From NCBI GenBank assembly GCA_028564675.1, contig JAOVVO010000069.1, forward strand, positions 62,001 to 126,000: DNA of 64,000 nt. The letters run 5' to 3'. Position numbers and translations under genes: made by a program. Source of the DNA: Onchocerca lupi. Its lineage: Eukaryota > Nematoda > Chromadorea > Rhabditida > Onchocercidae. Positions 14,157-27,813 of this stretch are shown here, in pieces. The first letter of the stretch is position 1. Every line of letters begins with the position of its first letter. The notes below the pieces were generated by a model. That model searched no databases. It worked only from the letters and a program-made list of their open reading frames with translations, and had not been told where the DNA came from.

Positions 14157-16857
14157 GATTTCAGGTTTCAGTTTTTAAATTAGGCTACGGCGAATAAATA
14201 TATATGTTTCATTCCTTTTTATGTGTAAAACATCTTCGTACTAAAACATTACTAAAAAGATTTTCTTAAACATTATAAAAATTAACAATAAGAATAAATT
14301 TGTGTGTGTACATATTATTTAATTTTTATATATTCGTTAATAAATTGAAAACTGGAGAAATATTTTTGTCATCATAATACCCGTAGAAGAAAAACACAAC
14401 AGCCTATTTCTAGAGCACATCATTTGTTTGCCAGAAAGGTCAACAAATGCGGAATATGTCCCCTTCTATGCATTAAATATTTCATACTAAAAGTTAACCG
14501 GTTGATGAATTAAACAGAGCAACATCAATTATAATGTCGAAAGTCTCCACTATTCAGGCGATCTTTCATTATTTAATGGCTAATTTACAGTTATACTATC
14601 ATTATTATCGGAAGAAACACCAGTAAATGAATAATCGCGAAGAATTTCCCGAAAAAAAACTGAATTTCTTGCAAATCTTTTTCTTTCGAATGCGTCAAAT
14701 TTATTGGTATGCAATTCAAACAAGGAAGAAAGAATTTAGAGGCATCTCTGGTGCCTAACACAAATTTATAAAGAAATAAAGACAAATTTTCACTTGCATC
14801 TGAACTATAATTATCCGGAAAATCAATATGATACTTGGCACACCTAAACGAATTTTACGAGTCAAGGATTTCAAATCCGAAATTTTTTTTGAGGGGCAAA
14901 GTTTTCATTTGGAAATTGCTGGAGAATCAACAAAAAAACAAAATTTATCCTAAGCTTCTTATTGGTGAAGTAGGAAGGAAAAGAAAGAATAAATAAAGTT
15001 TTTTTTTTTCTTAGAAATGCTCAAATATTTCATGCAATAAAATATGGAGAGCGAACATAATGGAATAGGTAGGTAATTGTTAGATGCAAGTGAATATCTT
15101 CAAAAAAAAAAAAAAAAAAATTAAAAAAAATTAAAAAGACAAAGAACAAAAAAATTGAGAAAGCATTTGGAAGTGTGGATATTTATCAAAAAAATCAACC
15201 AATTAATGATAAATATAATAAAGGAGTGATTTCATTTCTAAATTATCACTTAATAATATATTCCAGAGAAATCTTCTTTAAACAATTTATATATATAAAT
15301 GTATAAAATATATTGATAAAACATAAAAAACAAATATTGATTCATTCAAAAAAAAAAAAAAAAAGGAAAAAAAAACCTAAATAACCCGTTGGACGGGCAC
15401 GTTTTCTTAACATAAAGAAATAAACAAGGAAAAATTAAGCGTAGAAAAACGGATAATCTTAGCAGCAAAGGGCAAGCACAATGACTAAGATATCCTGGAA
15501 TGCTAATAGTTACGGGTGAATTTTTTCTTTACGCATTGAACCCATATAATGATGATAACGATTATCATGTTATCAAATAAAAGCAGGCAACTATTGATAA
15601 GATGAAATTTTTTCTTTTTATTATGAAATTTTGAAAGAAAATTTTCAAAATAACTTCCGAAATTTCAAATGGTTGGATATTTGAAAGTTTGAACAGATAT
15701 TAAAAAGAGATGCGTTTAAATGATCTATCAGTGTACAAGCCCGTATGAAATGCAAGTTTATCCAACAGTAAACAGAAATTCTCCCAAATAAGCAAAATAC
15801 CGGGGAGCAAAATGAACTGATCAACATCATTTAATAGTAAATGCAAAAAAAAGAGAGAAAAAAAAAAAGAAAATTAAAAAAAGAAAAAAAACTATGCAAT
15901 ATTTAAAAGATGAAACAAATGAAAACTGAAATTTGATAAATTTTCACATATAATAAAAATCACGATAAATCAACAAACAACTGATCTTTGTTTAACCTAA
16001 AAGTTGAAAAAATATGCACGAGAAAAGATAAGAGCTTAATTACGGATCAAACTAATTGTTCCACTCAATCAGCTTTTATGAAATTTAGATTATAATAAAA
16101 ATTTCACTCAAACAATTTCAAGCAAAAAAAAAAAAAAAAAAAAAAAAAAATGAAAATAAACATATGGAAGAGAAAAATATGGCAGGATCTAACACCAGTA
16201 CTGTATATTATTCATATAACTTGCTTCCAATTTCATAAAAAATAAATAAAAAAATAAAATGCTGAAAGAACGGCGTATTTATAAGATGATGAAGGTCTCA
16301 AATTATGCACTAATTTTATTTCATTTTTAATTATTTTGTAATCTAATAAGATACTACAGATAAGTCACTAATGAATGATGATGAAGCACTATTTCAAAAG
16401 ATCTATCAAGGAAAGCAAAAGTGACCCCATTTAAGTTCGTTCGTTGAGACAGATGATAAACAATGTCCGATAATTTCAATCCCAATTTCATTTCAATTTC
16501 CTTGTAATTTCAATTTCAATTTGAGCGACAGTAGAATTGAAATCAGAGGAAAAGAAGGTATACGAGAATGAAGGATGAATGTTTCGAGAAAATGTTTACT
16601 CAAAAAAAACAATCCTATCATAACTAGAATTAGAGTATATACTATCAAATACTACTCTGATCCCGAAAAATTATTTTAATTTCTACTAGAATCGCCTTAC
16701 AGTGAAAAATAAACTAAGAGAACGACGGAAAAAAAGTATCGGATTTTAGTGATGAATTATATTAATGTGATCATCCAAGCAGTTTGATAAATCTTGAACT
16801 GAAGAAGTTCAAATTATGCCATTCATTTCACATCAGACAATTTCTTTTCTCGCTACA

Positions 16858-16920
<63 letters not shown>

Positions 16921-17602
16921 GTTATTATTATTATTATTATTATCGTTATTATTACTATTATTAATGTTATTGTTATTATTATTATTAGATTTAAACAGGA
17001 CAATTCTACTTATGTTACATACGTATAGTATGACGAAAAGCCAAACTAACTGTAGCACCGAATTTGACTGAAAATGTCAAATGTGAGAAACGCGACAAAT
17101 TTTAGAATTTTTACTCTTATTAATTTTCCCGTTCTCAAACTAAATAGGCGGAAAAAAAATTCATAAATAAAGTTCGTAAATAAACAAATAAAAAAAAAAA
17201 GGACTAGTGATAAAGGAGAAGTATTCTATTATTCAACGAATCAAATTAATAAGCACTATTCAAGAAAAAAGGGAAAAAAGTTCTCACTATCCATAACAAG
17301 TTTTTGATTATATTTTGTAAATAAGAAATAAAAAATTAAATTCAAACATAAAAATATATGCAGTAACAGAAAGAATGAAAATTCTTAGTTTAAAAACAAA
17401 TAAATGAAATTTATTTCCTGAGTAATTACATGTCACATGTTGGATAGAATGTGACAATTCTTTGCTTTTTGAGTTCTTTTTTTTTTTTTTTTTTTTAAAC
17501 TGACATCATCATTATCATTGAAGAGAAAAAATATATATATACAAATGGTAACAGTAGCGATTTCTATTTTACTAGATTTGATAAATTTAGAATATTTCTT
17601 CG

Positions 17603-17636
<34 letters not shown>

Positions 17637-17701
17637 AGGATTATCCAAGTTCACAAGAAATCTGGCTAAAATCTAATTAGTGTAATTAATAATACTACTA
17701 C
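14157..17701. other. Intergenic, no gene seen
   Basis: About 3.5 kb between the 3' ends of the convergent MICOS and ZP-domain genes. It holds long A/T homopolymers (15103-15120, 16123-16150, 17478-17496, 17605-17634), the (ATT)n array at 16857-16987, and a small hairpin CCCGT-TGG-ACGGG at 15384-15396. The open frames here (for example the poly-Leu, poly-Ile and poly-Asn frames near 16.8-17.1 kb) are translations of the triplet array. I see no coding exon. Confidence 0.65.
16857..16987. repeat. (ATT)n microsatellite, about 130 bp
   Basis: An almost uninterrupted run of ATT/TTA triplets with a few substitutions (GTT, CGT, ACT) in its second half. It opens long homopolymeric frames on both strands (Asn on one, Leu or Ile on the other), which are not genes. 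Confidence 0.95.
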
Positions 17702-17707
17702 TTTATT
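17702..17707 (-). terminator. Poly(A) signal of the ZP-domain gene
   Basis: AATAAA on the minus strand begins 24 bases after the TAA stop at 17733-17731. This is a short but plausible 3' UTR. Confidence 0.6.
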
Positions 17708-17730
17708 ATTACTATTTTATAATGTGACAA

Positions 17731-20700
17731 TTATTGAGGTGGTCGGTCACAGACCAATCGTTCTCGTTCCGCTATTGCCGCACTACATGTGGTCATAAAT
17801 GCGTTGGCATTATTCAACGGCCGAATAACTGAATCTCGATAAACTGCATTTAACGGCATACCACGTCTATTCCGATCTGCACATCGAATCTTTCTTAACG
17901 GATCTATAAAATTATTCATAATTTTTCACAAAAATAATTACTTGTAAAATTTAAATTTTATTGATAAAAATTTAATAAATTAGAATTACGAATAAATTGC
18001 AGAGCTTCCAGAAAAAAAAAAGCCAGAATTTTTTGAAAAATTGGAAAAGTAGCAAGTTTTGCAATAGATTCTATAAAACTATAGATTTTAGCAATATATT
18101 TATTCATGATCTAGAATGTAAAGTATTTTCAAGTATATTAGAAAGTAAGGAAAATGAATCCTAAAACTATTACCATCGTTTGAATTAAATTTTGAGATTT
18201 AATTTCTGGATTATTATCAAATAATAAGGAATCAATTGCACTCTCTATTAAGTAAAATGAACCAAAAATTTACAATCATGCTATATTAAAATATTAGGAA
18301 GATCTTGAGGAAATTAATAGCGATATTTAGACTACTTTCAACTTATTTCAGTTGTTAAACTTAATGTAAATACTTAAGTCCCTTATCATTTACTCAAATA
18401 GTTACTTAAGCCGATTACATAAGTACTTTTTATCATCACTTAATTGAACTAATAGTGATTCATTAGAATAAAATATTTCAAATAGAATTCGAAATGATAT
18501 CATTTTTTTTTTTTTTTTTGAAACTAATTAAAGCGAGTGAAAAAAAAAACTTTGTTTACCGAATAGTTATTTTCGCGAAATGAAATTCTGAACACTGCTG
18601 AATGGCTTTCTAATATTACACATTTTTAAACATGCAAGACCACTCATTCTTATCATATAAACAAAGAACTTGGAAAAAAAAAAAATTCTCGCAGATGTGC
18701 TGCATAAATTTACTTAGATATCAGAAGAATATCCAACTGAGTTGATATATTTACCTGTTCTGTTATGGATGAACCATAAAGTCGCTACAAATGCGACTCC
18801 AAAAGCAAATGATATAATAACGATTATAATGACAATGTAAATTGGGATACCATCTAAATGACATTCTTCTTCCTTTTTTAATGCTTTTTCAACTGCTACG
18901 GCACATACTTTTGCACATTTTGAATCTAAAAATGAGTTATTACCGCAATATTAATGGTATAAGAAATAAAATTTAATCATAAAAAACTTTTTATACAAAA
19001 TTTAAGAAACTTTGAAGATGTTAAAAATTTTCAAACTTCCATTCAAATTTCTATATGAAAATGGAAATTTACCGTATGCAACATTGACAAGATTATCATC
19101 ATTTTCAGCGACTAATTCATCAGAAATTGATGTTTCATCATTATCCAATGATGGTTCAGTGGCATTTGCCAGAAGAATACGGATCGTAGAACTTGAAGTA
19201 ACTGTTATTGCCCGTTGTAAGTAAGGCTCGATCCAAATCGGCAAATGCCGTTTCTCACCGGATATCGGTAAACAAAACGATGCTTGTGGACACTGTAATA
19301 TTACAGATTTAATAAAAATTGAGATAAACTGCTAGTTTTTAATTAATTTCAATTCTGACTGCTTAAAACTTAAAGATGAGTTCATAAAATGAAGGAAACA
19401 ATATCTTCAATCTAATTTAAGTTGATAATTATATCCTATTTGCATATTTATATGCATATGCATATGCATATCCATTATTAAAAAATGTGCTGTAGTAAAG
19501 TTGATTATATCATAATTGATAAATTTGACTTATTATCCCAAATATAACATTCATATGATAGCAGCATTTCTTCATCTTTTTTCCTAGCAATTTTAAACAT
19601 GTATAAAAAGTATAAACTAATCAAAATAATAAGAAAAACCATAAAGAAAATTATTGCATATCTATCAGAAATTTTAAGATGATATCCACTTCTGAGAAAT
19701 GGTAATGAAAATTAAAATCTCTAACTGCATCAAATATAAAACTTATTATGATGAAAATATAGCACAATAAAATATTGCAATTTGTAAATATTACAGATCA
19801 TAGCTATCACAAATAGAAGATATAGAAATGAGAAAAGTATACCGTCTATATGAAATGATAAATTAGTTAGAAAACATTTCAGAAAACACCACAATCATCA
19901 TTTAAGATCGAACTGACAATAATCAAATTGAATGTATACGAAGACATTGCAAAAAAAAAAGTGACCTCGCTTTTCATTAATATCAAAGAAAAGCCGACTG
20001 TTCGGAAATTTTTTGGAGAAAAAAAAAGGCATAGTAGCCTATCCATTATTTCCAAGAAAAAAAAAAGAAAGAAAAAAAGAAATTCAAATCTTTTCTCTAA
20101 TGAACTGATAAATTGAGTGAAAAGATATGCTGAACGGCAATTAATAATATATGTAACAAATGAAAAAAACATATAAATACCTACTATTAAAGGAAATGAT
20201 TCATGAATTCATCTGAAAATGTATATTCTCTTTTCAAGATATATTCTTCAAAGGTATCATCTATACTATTCGTCTGTCTTCTCATCCGTGAATGATAACA
20301 AAAACTCAAACAGAAAATTGTCATAAAAGTAGACTGAATACTTGAAAAGTATTCAAGCACCTATCTATTACTAACACATCCGGTGAATGTCAAACTACCT
20401 TGAATCTCTCTATTAAAATTGAATTCGTCCTTGAAGGATACTAGAGAAGTGCAATACTGGAGTTATCAATTCTGAAAGACGAGATCTTTTTTTTCAAAAA
20501 AAAAAAAAAGACGGAATTCTAAGACTTTCAAGACTGCGACCATACCGATTAGCGATATCCTAAAAAATTTGCAAAAAAAAAAAAAGGCAATTACAAAAAA
20601 TTATCTCATTTCTTTTTTTAAATTTTAAAATACTTAAAATCGTTTGATAGATAACGAACTGTTCAATTTGTGTGCTCAGTTCAAAAACACAAGAACTTTT

Positions 20701-23700
20701 TTCTATATGATGGATTCGAGCATACATTCAAAAACATTTGAGACTACCAATGTGAAAAGCAAAATAATTAAACAAATCGAAAATTTGATCTAAACTTGAA
20801 TAAGGAAAATTTTATTTAATTATTTATTGGAAATAAATTTTGAGGGGAAGAAAAAAATACAAGAGTTATAATTAAAAATCTTGATTGTTTACGAATAAGA
20901 AAAGGGGCGACAGAATTCCCAATTAAATTACTGAATTCAATCTCCTCAAGGGTGTGCTCCTCTAAACAGCTTAATTTCATCTTATATGTGGTCATAGTGT
21001 CATATAAGTGATTTCTTAAAGATATGTGATTAAACTAATCGATTGAAATGAAGCAATTGAATTTAATTTTCATTTTGTTTTGTTTATTCAATTTGCAGAT
21101 AATATATGAAATAAGTAATTGTTTCATAACAGACCAAAAAGTTATAACATTTTTAGACAGTTTTAAATTCAGCTTTAATTTGATCAAATATTCTATTATG
21201 ATTTCCATAAGATCAATCAATATTGACTAAATTCGTGATTTTTAGACAGCATTTCAGAGTAATATAGCATAATCTGCGAGCAAGTAAAGCACCGAATCTA
21301 CAGTATTAACTGAAGGTATTTTGACATGGACATTTTTTATAATTTTTCCCTCAAAGTCGGAGTACTTCATAGTTAAATAAAGAGTAACGATTCAAAAGCA
21401 ATGTGAAATTCAAGAAATTGTATTTCAAAACTTACGTTAAAATAAATTTGTAAATTTTAAAAAAAAAAAGGAAGAGACAATAAGCTACGTACCGTGGGAG
21501 TATTTTGAAAACCATTTAACTTATGACCCGTACAGAAAATCACATCGCAATGAAGCGAAATGCGCCCGTATTCAATTGATTCGTCAACTACTATTGACCT
21601 AAAATGAATAATTTTGGATTTTTGATTAAACAAACTGAAATTACAGTAACATTTTAACGACATTTTTTTACTCTCTTTCATCAAATTCAAAAATCTTCTG
21701 AAATTTTAGGATTTCTCAAAATTTTTAATGAATTTTTTCGGTAGAAAAAGCAGACAAATTAATCGAGATTTTCATATATTTTATAGAAAATGTACCAAAA
21801 AACTAACCCATTTAGTAATGAAGGGCTAACTAAATTACGAGTAATTGGAATCTTTATTTTAGTCCATTCTGCATAATGATCAGTACCCGTCTTCTGAAAT
21901 CAGAACATAATCGAATTTCTAAATAATTAAAAGACAAATGACAGAAGGACCAAGCATTAAATCATTGAGAAGATATAGTAGTATCTAGGAAAAGAAAGTA
22001 CAATATTGCAATCAGGTAATCCAGAAGAGAAAATAAGTGAAAATAAATAGGAAAATAGCATATGAAAACATAGAAAATAAGTAGAAAACTATGTCACCTA
22101 TTGTCGATATTAAAAAAACGAAATTCCATTTGAATTTAATTTTTTTTTTCTTAAAACTTAACAACAGCTGGAAAGTATCGTACGCTTCATACGTTTTTTA
22201 TATGCTATTTTTGGCACATTTTTTAAACATTCAAATATCCTTTCTAATTTTCAACATTCACAGAGTTCTTGTGACAACTATTTTCAGTACAAACGAAAAG
22301 GAACTAGAGGATAAGACAGAAAGGAATGAAAATTGGCAATGAGAGCAGCAATAACTTACTTGCTCTAAAAATGCAAACACTGAATTGTCATCAGCAGATG
22401 GACATCCATCTTCGATAAAATATCTGCAACAAATTCACTTTAAAAAAAAATTTTTTTCTTTGTACTATATAAAATTAGCATATAATTTAGTTCTATAAAA
22501 TTCTTTAAAAAATAAAAACAAAAGCTGTAAATTTGAAGCTAATACCAACCTACGCATTAAATCTACAGAATTCGCTGACTGTTTGCTAGAAGCAGCAGTA
22601 GTAGTAATAGCACTATCATTAACTGTAGGAACGGTAATCCAACAACGCAATGGATAAGTGTGTAATCCTGAAAATTATCCTTATTATTTGAATAATTTTT
22701 GTCGAAAAATTGTAAATTTTCTTGTGATGTGACAATTTCTTTATCTCATGATAATTTCAATTCGTTTTTTACATATATATACAAACACACACACACATTC
22801 TTCATTTACCTTATTTACCCAAACAGCTGATTAATCTATTCGAAAAGAGTTAAAAAGCTAATTTAATCTATGCAGGGAGAGTTAAATGAATTCTTCAAGT
22901 TATTATGAAACAGAACAATAAGGAATCTTTACTTGAGATGATTCTTATGAAATATACTATTTCAATATAGATATGTATAGTTCGGCAAAAATCATAAAAA
23001 ACTGCGTACTTTGCTGCATCCCTTCAAAAGTTGGCTCAATAGCAACATATAAGTTACTGCCTAGTCGAACGGATGTCGATTTTGCTTGCGATAATGATGA
23101 CGACGAATGATGGGTGTTAGTAAAATCCACAGATGATATCCGAATCGGTTTGTGAGATACTACCATTTTTGCCTACAACCCAGAAATCATAAGATCATAC
23201 TAATGCTCTACTTTTTTTCTTTTTTCTTTTCTGAAGAATAAATGAACGAAACAATTGAAAAGTCTAAATGAATTGAAAAGGAGCGAAAACAAAAATCTAC
23301 TGATAGATATTTTCGACGAAAAAAAATAAATTCTAAAAAATTAACTAATTATTAATCAACATCTATAGAATCAAGAGATTAAAGATATTTTGATTTCATG
23401 AAAATTCATATTAGAAAAGAAATCTTCAAAAATGAACACTGAAGTGAATAAAAGTTAGGAAAACTTGAGTACTACTTAATACTTTTTCCTCTCATGAAAT
23501 GTTTTGTTTGAATCATTTCTTACAATTAGTCTGATTGTTAAGCATAACATTTTGAGAAATAAAAAGTGCCAATATGGAAAAAATGAAACAATTACTCTCA
23601 AAAAGAATTGCTTGCACTGATACAATATATGTAATGATGGAATGGAAGTGAATTTATTCCTAAGAATGGAAATAACGTAAGACGTATAAGACAGGTTCCT

Positions 23701-25474
23701 TTAGCAAAAGACTGGAAGAACAAAATATAAACTAAAAGCAAGTAAAAAATACCTTAACGTGAGATTCTACGAATGGTACCGCACATTGAATCTCAAACTG
23801 TTCGTTGACATTACCGATACCCCAGAAATAAACCTTAAATTTAGCATAAATATATAAATACTGAAGGTAATTGCTTTAAATAGCTAATTGAGATTGATTG
23901 TTCCGAACTAACTGTTCAATTTTTATCATAATTTCGATCAACACTATGACTATATACGTTACTTATCAATACATAAAAGTGCGCTTTCTAAAATCATTTG
24001 AAGTTTTTATAATTTATATCTTCATCATTTCTATGTTTCCATTGTATGGCATGATGAATTGCGACAGATTGTGCTCTATACAAAGCAAATTAGGATGAAT
24101 GTAAAAAAAGTCCAACCTTGGCAATAAAATTGAAGCCACCTGCAAAAAACGTCTTCTCTATACCGCATTTACTATAGCCAACTAATACTACATGATACTG
24201 AAACATCAATCTTTTTAAACTATAAATATCACATATTGAAAATCGCAGAAAAAGAAGCATAATTAAAAAAGTTCAGCAATTGACACCCGCATTTACAGAC
24301 AATTTTGTTAATAAACAATAGCCTTATGATCATTCTATGAATTCGCAATTTGCTTTCCAATTAACTTGAAATGTTATCGGAACTAGCGCAAATGTTCGAT
24401 GAACAGATGTGGAACATCTGGTCATATTGATGGAATTTACAGACAAGAATATCGGACAAGTGGCTCTTTCCAGAAAAATTGACTTCACTATATCTAATTG
24501 GGAGAATTGACTAAATGAGCTAATATAGATGAACAGATCTAAATATATTCCGATCCGATTAGAACGATCAGAAATTTTGTCAAAGAGTAGATAATAAATC
24601 GGACAAATCCTTACCACTCCTGCGCCATTTTCGCAGCTTCGATTAAAATAGGATGAAAATAATAACTTACATCTTGTATCATATTAAGTTGTGAACAGCA
24701 TGAACCAGATTTATCATCCCCAATACACATCCTACCACGCCAAATCATTTCACGAATTGATTTTGTCATTTCTGGATGCTTTCTCCGATTAAATGTCAAT
24801 TGTACATTGATCCTATAAAATTTTCTCATATTATCCAGTCATTATTATAAATTTGATAATCTTTGTGATAATAATCACGAAAAAAAAATAAACAATCATT
24901 ATCTTAGAATTAAAATATTTTTATACTATTTCCAAAGGAAAAATGAACAAGAACTACCTTTCTCGCTGACATGTAACATTAAGATACTGTTCGAGTAATT
25001 CATGTATCGCAACACCCGACGAATACGATCCTTGAAAAAGAAAACAATCATTAGATCAAATAATTTTGTAAAAAAGAAAAAAAAAAGAAACCAAAAAAAC
25101 ACAAATTGTATCACAAAAAAAAAAAAAAAAAAAAAAACCACAAAAATTAAGAATTCTGAAAAAAATTTAAGTCTCTTAAACCATTTTTATATCCTCTCAA
25201 GATGTATTGAAAACTTTATTAAATTTATGTGACAAAATTATAACACAAAAATCATTTATGTCATCAACCGATTAAAATGAATGAAATTTTATTAAAAATC
25301 AATACTTTCCATTCTTGATCATCATGGGAAAATGCAAATATCGGGCGATATAACTGCATGTTGTCACAGTGAAAGAGAGAGAAGTAAAAAAGGAAGAAAA
25401 ATGAAAAACGAACCAGAAACCGCGAACAGGATGAAGAGTGTTGTATTCAACGACCACATCGTATCTTTATGCAT
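17731..25474 (-). CDS. ZP-domain type I membrane protein (cuticlin-like)
   Basis: ZP proteins polymerise into extracellular matrices; nematode ones build cuticle or lumenal apical matrix. Thirteen exons join in phase to 512 aa: 25474-25414, 25030-24958, 24812-24671, 24197-24117, 23833-23753, 23172-23010, 22667-22550, 22423-22360, 21893-21808, 21598-21493, 19292-19073, 18925-18755, 17903-17731. In order: a signal peptide (1-21, hydrophobic core TLFILFAVSG); ZP-N (about 36-145; Cys41, 74, 83, 84, 103, 136); a Ser-rich linker; ZP-C (about 205-335) with CWITVP, RYFIEDGCPSADDNSVFAF, LHCDVIFC and TCPQASFC (Cys209, 247, 307, 312, 326, 332); an acidic stalk with three cysteines (402, 406, 420); a transmembrane helix (about 428-450); and a 60-residue basic tail. 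Possible N-glycosylation sites are Asn38, 217 and 289. No R-X-K/R-R furin site lies between ZP-C and the membrane; RNRR occurs only in the cytoplasmic tail. The exact nematode ortholog is not recognised. ATG 25474 is the in-frame start before the signal peptide; a second Met follows at residue 6. Confidence 0.88.
19293..21492 (-). other. Largest intron (2.2 kb) of the ZP-domain gene
   Basis: Lies between the exon ending in QNTPT and the exon beginning CPQASFC. It contains A-rich runs and a TATGCATATGCATATGCATA stretch near 19450-19470. No exon is needed here, because the flanking exons join in phase. Open frames inside it are A/T-run translations. Confidence 0.7.
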
Positions 25475-27574
25475 AAATCTATGTTAATGTTTGTGATGAT
25501 GATAATGCAGCGAAGTTTCTGATCGGACGATCGATCCAATTCTCTGATAAAACTTCTTTGTTCTTATTATCGTTATCGCCGTTCGTTTGAATAAAAAAAA
25601 AAAAAAAAGAAATGAAGAAGAGAGACAAGAGAGAAGAGGAGAGGGAGAAACTATTCTTTTATCATCCTAAGTAATATCGCCAAATACAATTTTTCTTTTG
25701 AATTTAATTTTTACAGAAGGTATCACCTGAATAGGTGGTGGGTTGAGCAATAAACAACTTTTTAAAGTAAACAGAAGAGAGTTCCAATTTTGCTTTCCTT
25801 TCGTATTTGTGGCAATTCTAAAATCAATCTTGGACGATGTTTAACTTTCCTCTTGACAACAAAAATTTTTTACATTGCTCCGTAATTTAACACCGAAAAG
25901 TCTCGAAACAATGGATTCTTTTTTTCCTTTCTTCTTAAATACAAAAATTTCTAATGCTTCCTACTTTTTTTCTTCCTTTCAATTTTTTTTTTTCGCTGAT
26001 TAATTTCTCATTTCCAATGGATGAACCAATGGCAACAAATAAAAAAGTGGTGAGATGATAGTAAATTACGGTAGTAAAGTAATTATGTAGACCATTTATT
26101 CGGGATTCGGAGTGAATGATCATAGTAATGGGATGAATGCTTTAGTTTTGTCCAAATTTTTCTTTGTCTGTCATTTTCTTTTGCTTATTTTCTAAGTTTC
26201 TTCTTTTTTTTGTTGATGAAGAAAGCATAGAAAAGGATAAGAAACTGGAGATAAGCGGCACAAGTCGGTACTAATTTGAACTATAATACTAATAATTAAC
26301 AAACAAGAAAATATTGGTATGTATTAATAAAACGAACTACTGAGATTTATTCTTACTTCTTCCTCTTCCACTGCTGTTTTTAAGTTTGTCTTTCTGTTTC
26401 AACTGAATTCAATTAATTTTGATTTGCCGCAATTGGAGAGTAGTTTTGCCAATTGTTGTTATTATTATTGGCAGTGCTGGCAATGATGATTGCTGTTATT
26501 GCTGCTGTTGCCGCTATTTTGTGTTTTCTACTCGTGTTGGTTTCCAGAATTCCAGAATTTTACTACTCCACTGCTGATTCCTCGTATCGTTAATATGGAA
26601 TGATATTGTTGCCGTTGTTAGAACTATTGCTATAATTCTATCGAAAAAAAAAAGTTGATGTTAACGGAAATCGTTTCGTATTTCGATTATTTTTCTTGAT
26701 ACTTTCTCTCAGTAAGGTATCTTATAGATTTCAAACTTTTTACGCATAAAGGCGAAAGCAACAGCAGCAGTAATAGCAGCACACGTGAATAAATTTTTGA
26801 TGAATACCGTTTTGATTGAATTAATTGTATGCACAATTACGTGAATTATTTATACGCACTTTATGCGTTCCCAAAATATTCGGAACTGAAAGAAGAATAA
26901 TGTTACATTTGTTGATAACATCATCGTACTGTGCATATACGATACATAATGCGAAATTCGATTCAAGCTTCGAAAATAAGAGCAAATAAATACCTTCTCA
27001 TAGAAAGATATTTTTATCAATGATCTTACAGCAAACCTTTCTCATCAGAAACGCATCCTTATCAACAATTTTACAGCAAATATATCAGTAAGATACTGAA
27101 TCTACCAAAAATAAGCTTGATAGCATTGCTCTAAACTTATCGACAATAAGTTGGAAAGTATAAGATGACTACTATCATTATTTCACTTTTTCATTTTGAG
27201 AAAAAAGATGAATGATAGCTAATATACAAATGAAGGAGAAAGAAAGGTAAATGAAATGAATTCATATTATTCCTTTCAAATAGTACAACATTATTCATTC
27301 ACATATAAATGGATGAAATGTTGATGAGAAGAGAATCGTACAAATGTTTCGAATAAGCGAGCAATAAATTGCATTTCGAACATTCATCAACTTTGATCAT
27401 ATTTATGTAAAGTGCGTACATCTTTTGTACTTCTTGAACAACGAGCATCATTATCATCAATAAAAACATATTTATACATATGCACGTACACACGTGCACG
27501 TGCACTGCAACTCTTGAAAAAAAAATCATCATCATCAATACGAACACATTTACTTTGTTTATCTGTTAATCGGA
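25475..27574. other. 5' flank of the ZP-domain gene, no gene seen
   Basis: Upstream sequence of the ZP gene, probably including its promoter and 5' UTR; no transcription start can be fixed. The part at 26448-26640 is rich in TTG/TGC/GCC triplets (CAA/CAG/GCA on the minus strand) but is stopped in all frames. Overlapping E-boxes lie at 27491-27502. Confidence 0.5.
27491..27502. promoter_or_regulatory. Two adjacent CACGTG E-boxes
   Basis: CACGTGCACGTG is a perfect 12-bp palindrome made of two canonical bHLH-binding hexamers. It sits in a CA/CG-alternating stretch about 2 kb upstream of the ZP gene. Function is not established. Confidence 0.35.
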
Positions 27575-27670
27575 GCGTTTTGGAGGGAAACATGTTTATC
27601 CATACGGCGTTTTGGCGGGAAACATGTTTATCCTTACGGCGTTTTGACGGTAAAAATGTTTATCCTTATG
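27575..27670. repeat. 32-bp tandem repeat, 3 copies
   Basis: Three units start at 27575, 27607 and 27639, each beginning GCGTTTTGG(A/C)GGGAAACATG and continuing TTTATCC. The middle copy contains TTTTGGCGGGAAA, which fits an E2F/DP site; the flanking copies are degenerate at it. A partial mobile-element copy follows directly. Confidence 0.85.
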
Positions 27671-27703
27671 GAGAGGTAAAAAAAGTAGGTGTATTCATAT
27701 GGA

Positions 27704-27813
27704 GACACGCGCCTATTTAAATTTAGCGTTGTATCAAGATTTTAAATTAATCGATGAAGAACTTGAAACGTTGTGTGACAAAAACCAACGAATATTTACA
27801 TTTTTATTTATAC
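27704..27813 (+). mobile_element. Helitron/HINE-like non-autonomous element, copy B (5'-truncated)
   Basis: Begins within the family interior (ACACGCGCCTATTTAAA), runs through GCGTTGTATCAAGATTTTAA and ATCGATGAAGAACTTGAAACG, and ends in the family 3' end GAATATTTACATTTTTATTT. The 5' inverted end is missing. Confidence 0.55.

Noticed and set aside
15384..15396. Hairpin CCCGT-TGG-ACGGG followed by a T stretch, terminator-like
   Set aside because: This is a bacterial-type signal in a eukaryotic context, far from any gene end; coincidence is likely.
16784..17071. Overlapping frames of poly-Leu, poly-Ile and poly-Asn
   Set aside because: They are translations of the (ATT)n microsatellite on both strands, with no other coding signal.
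19012..19224. 70-codon plus-strand frame
   Set aside because: It is antisense to a well-supported ZP-gene exon.
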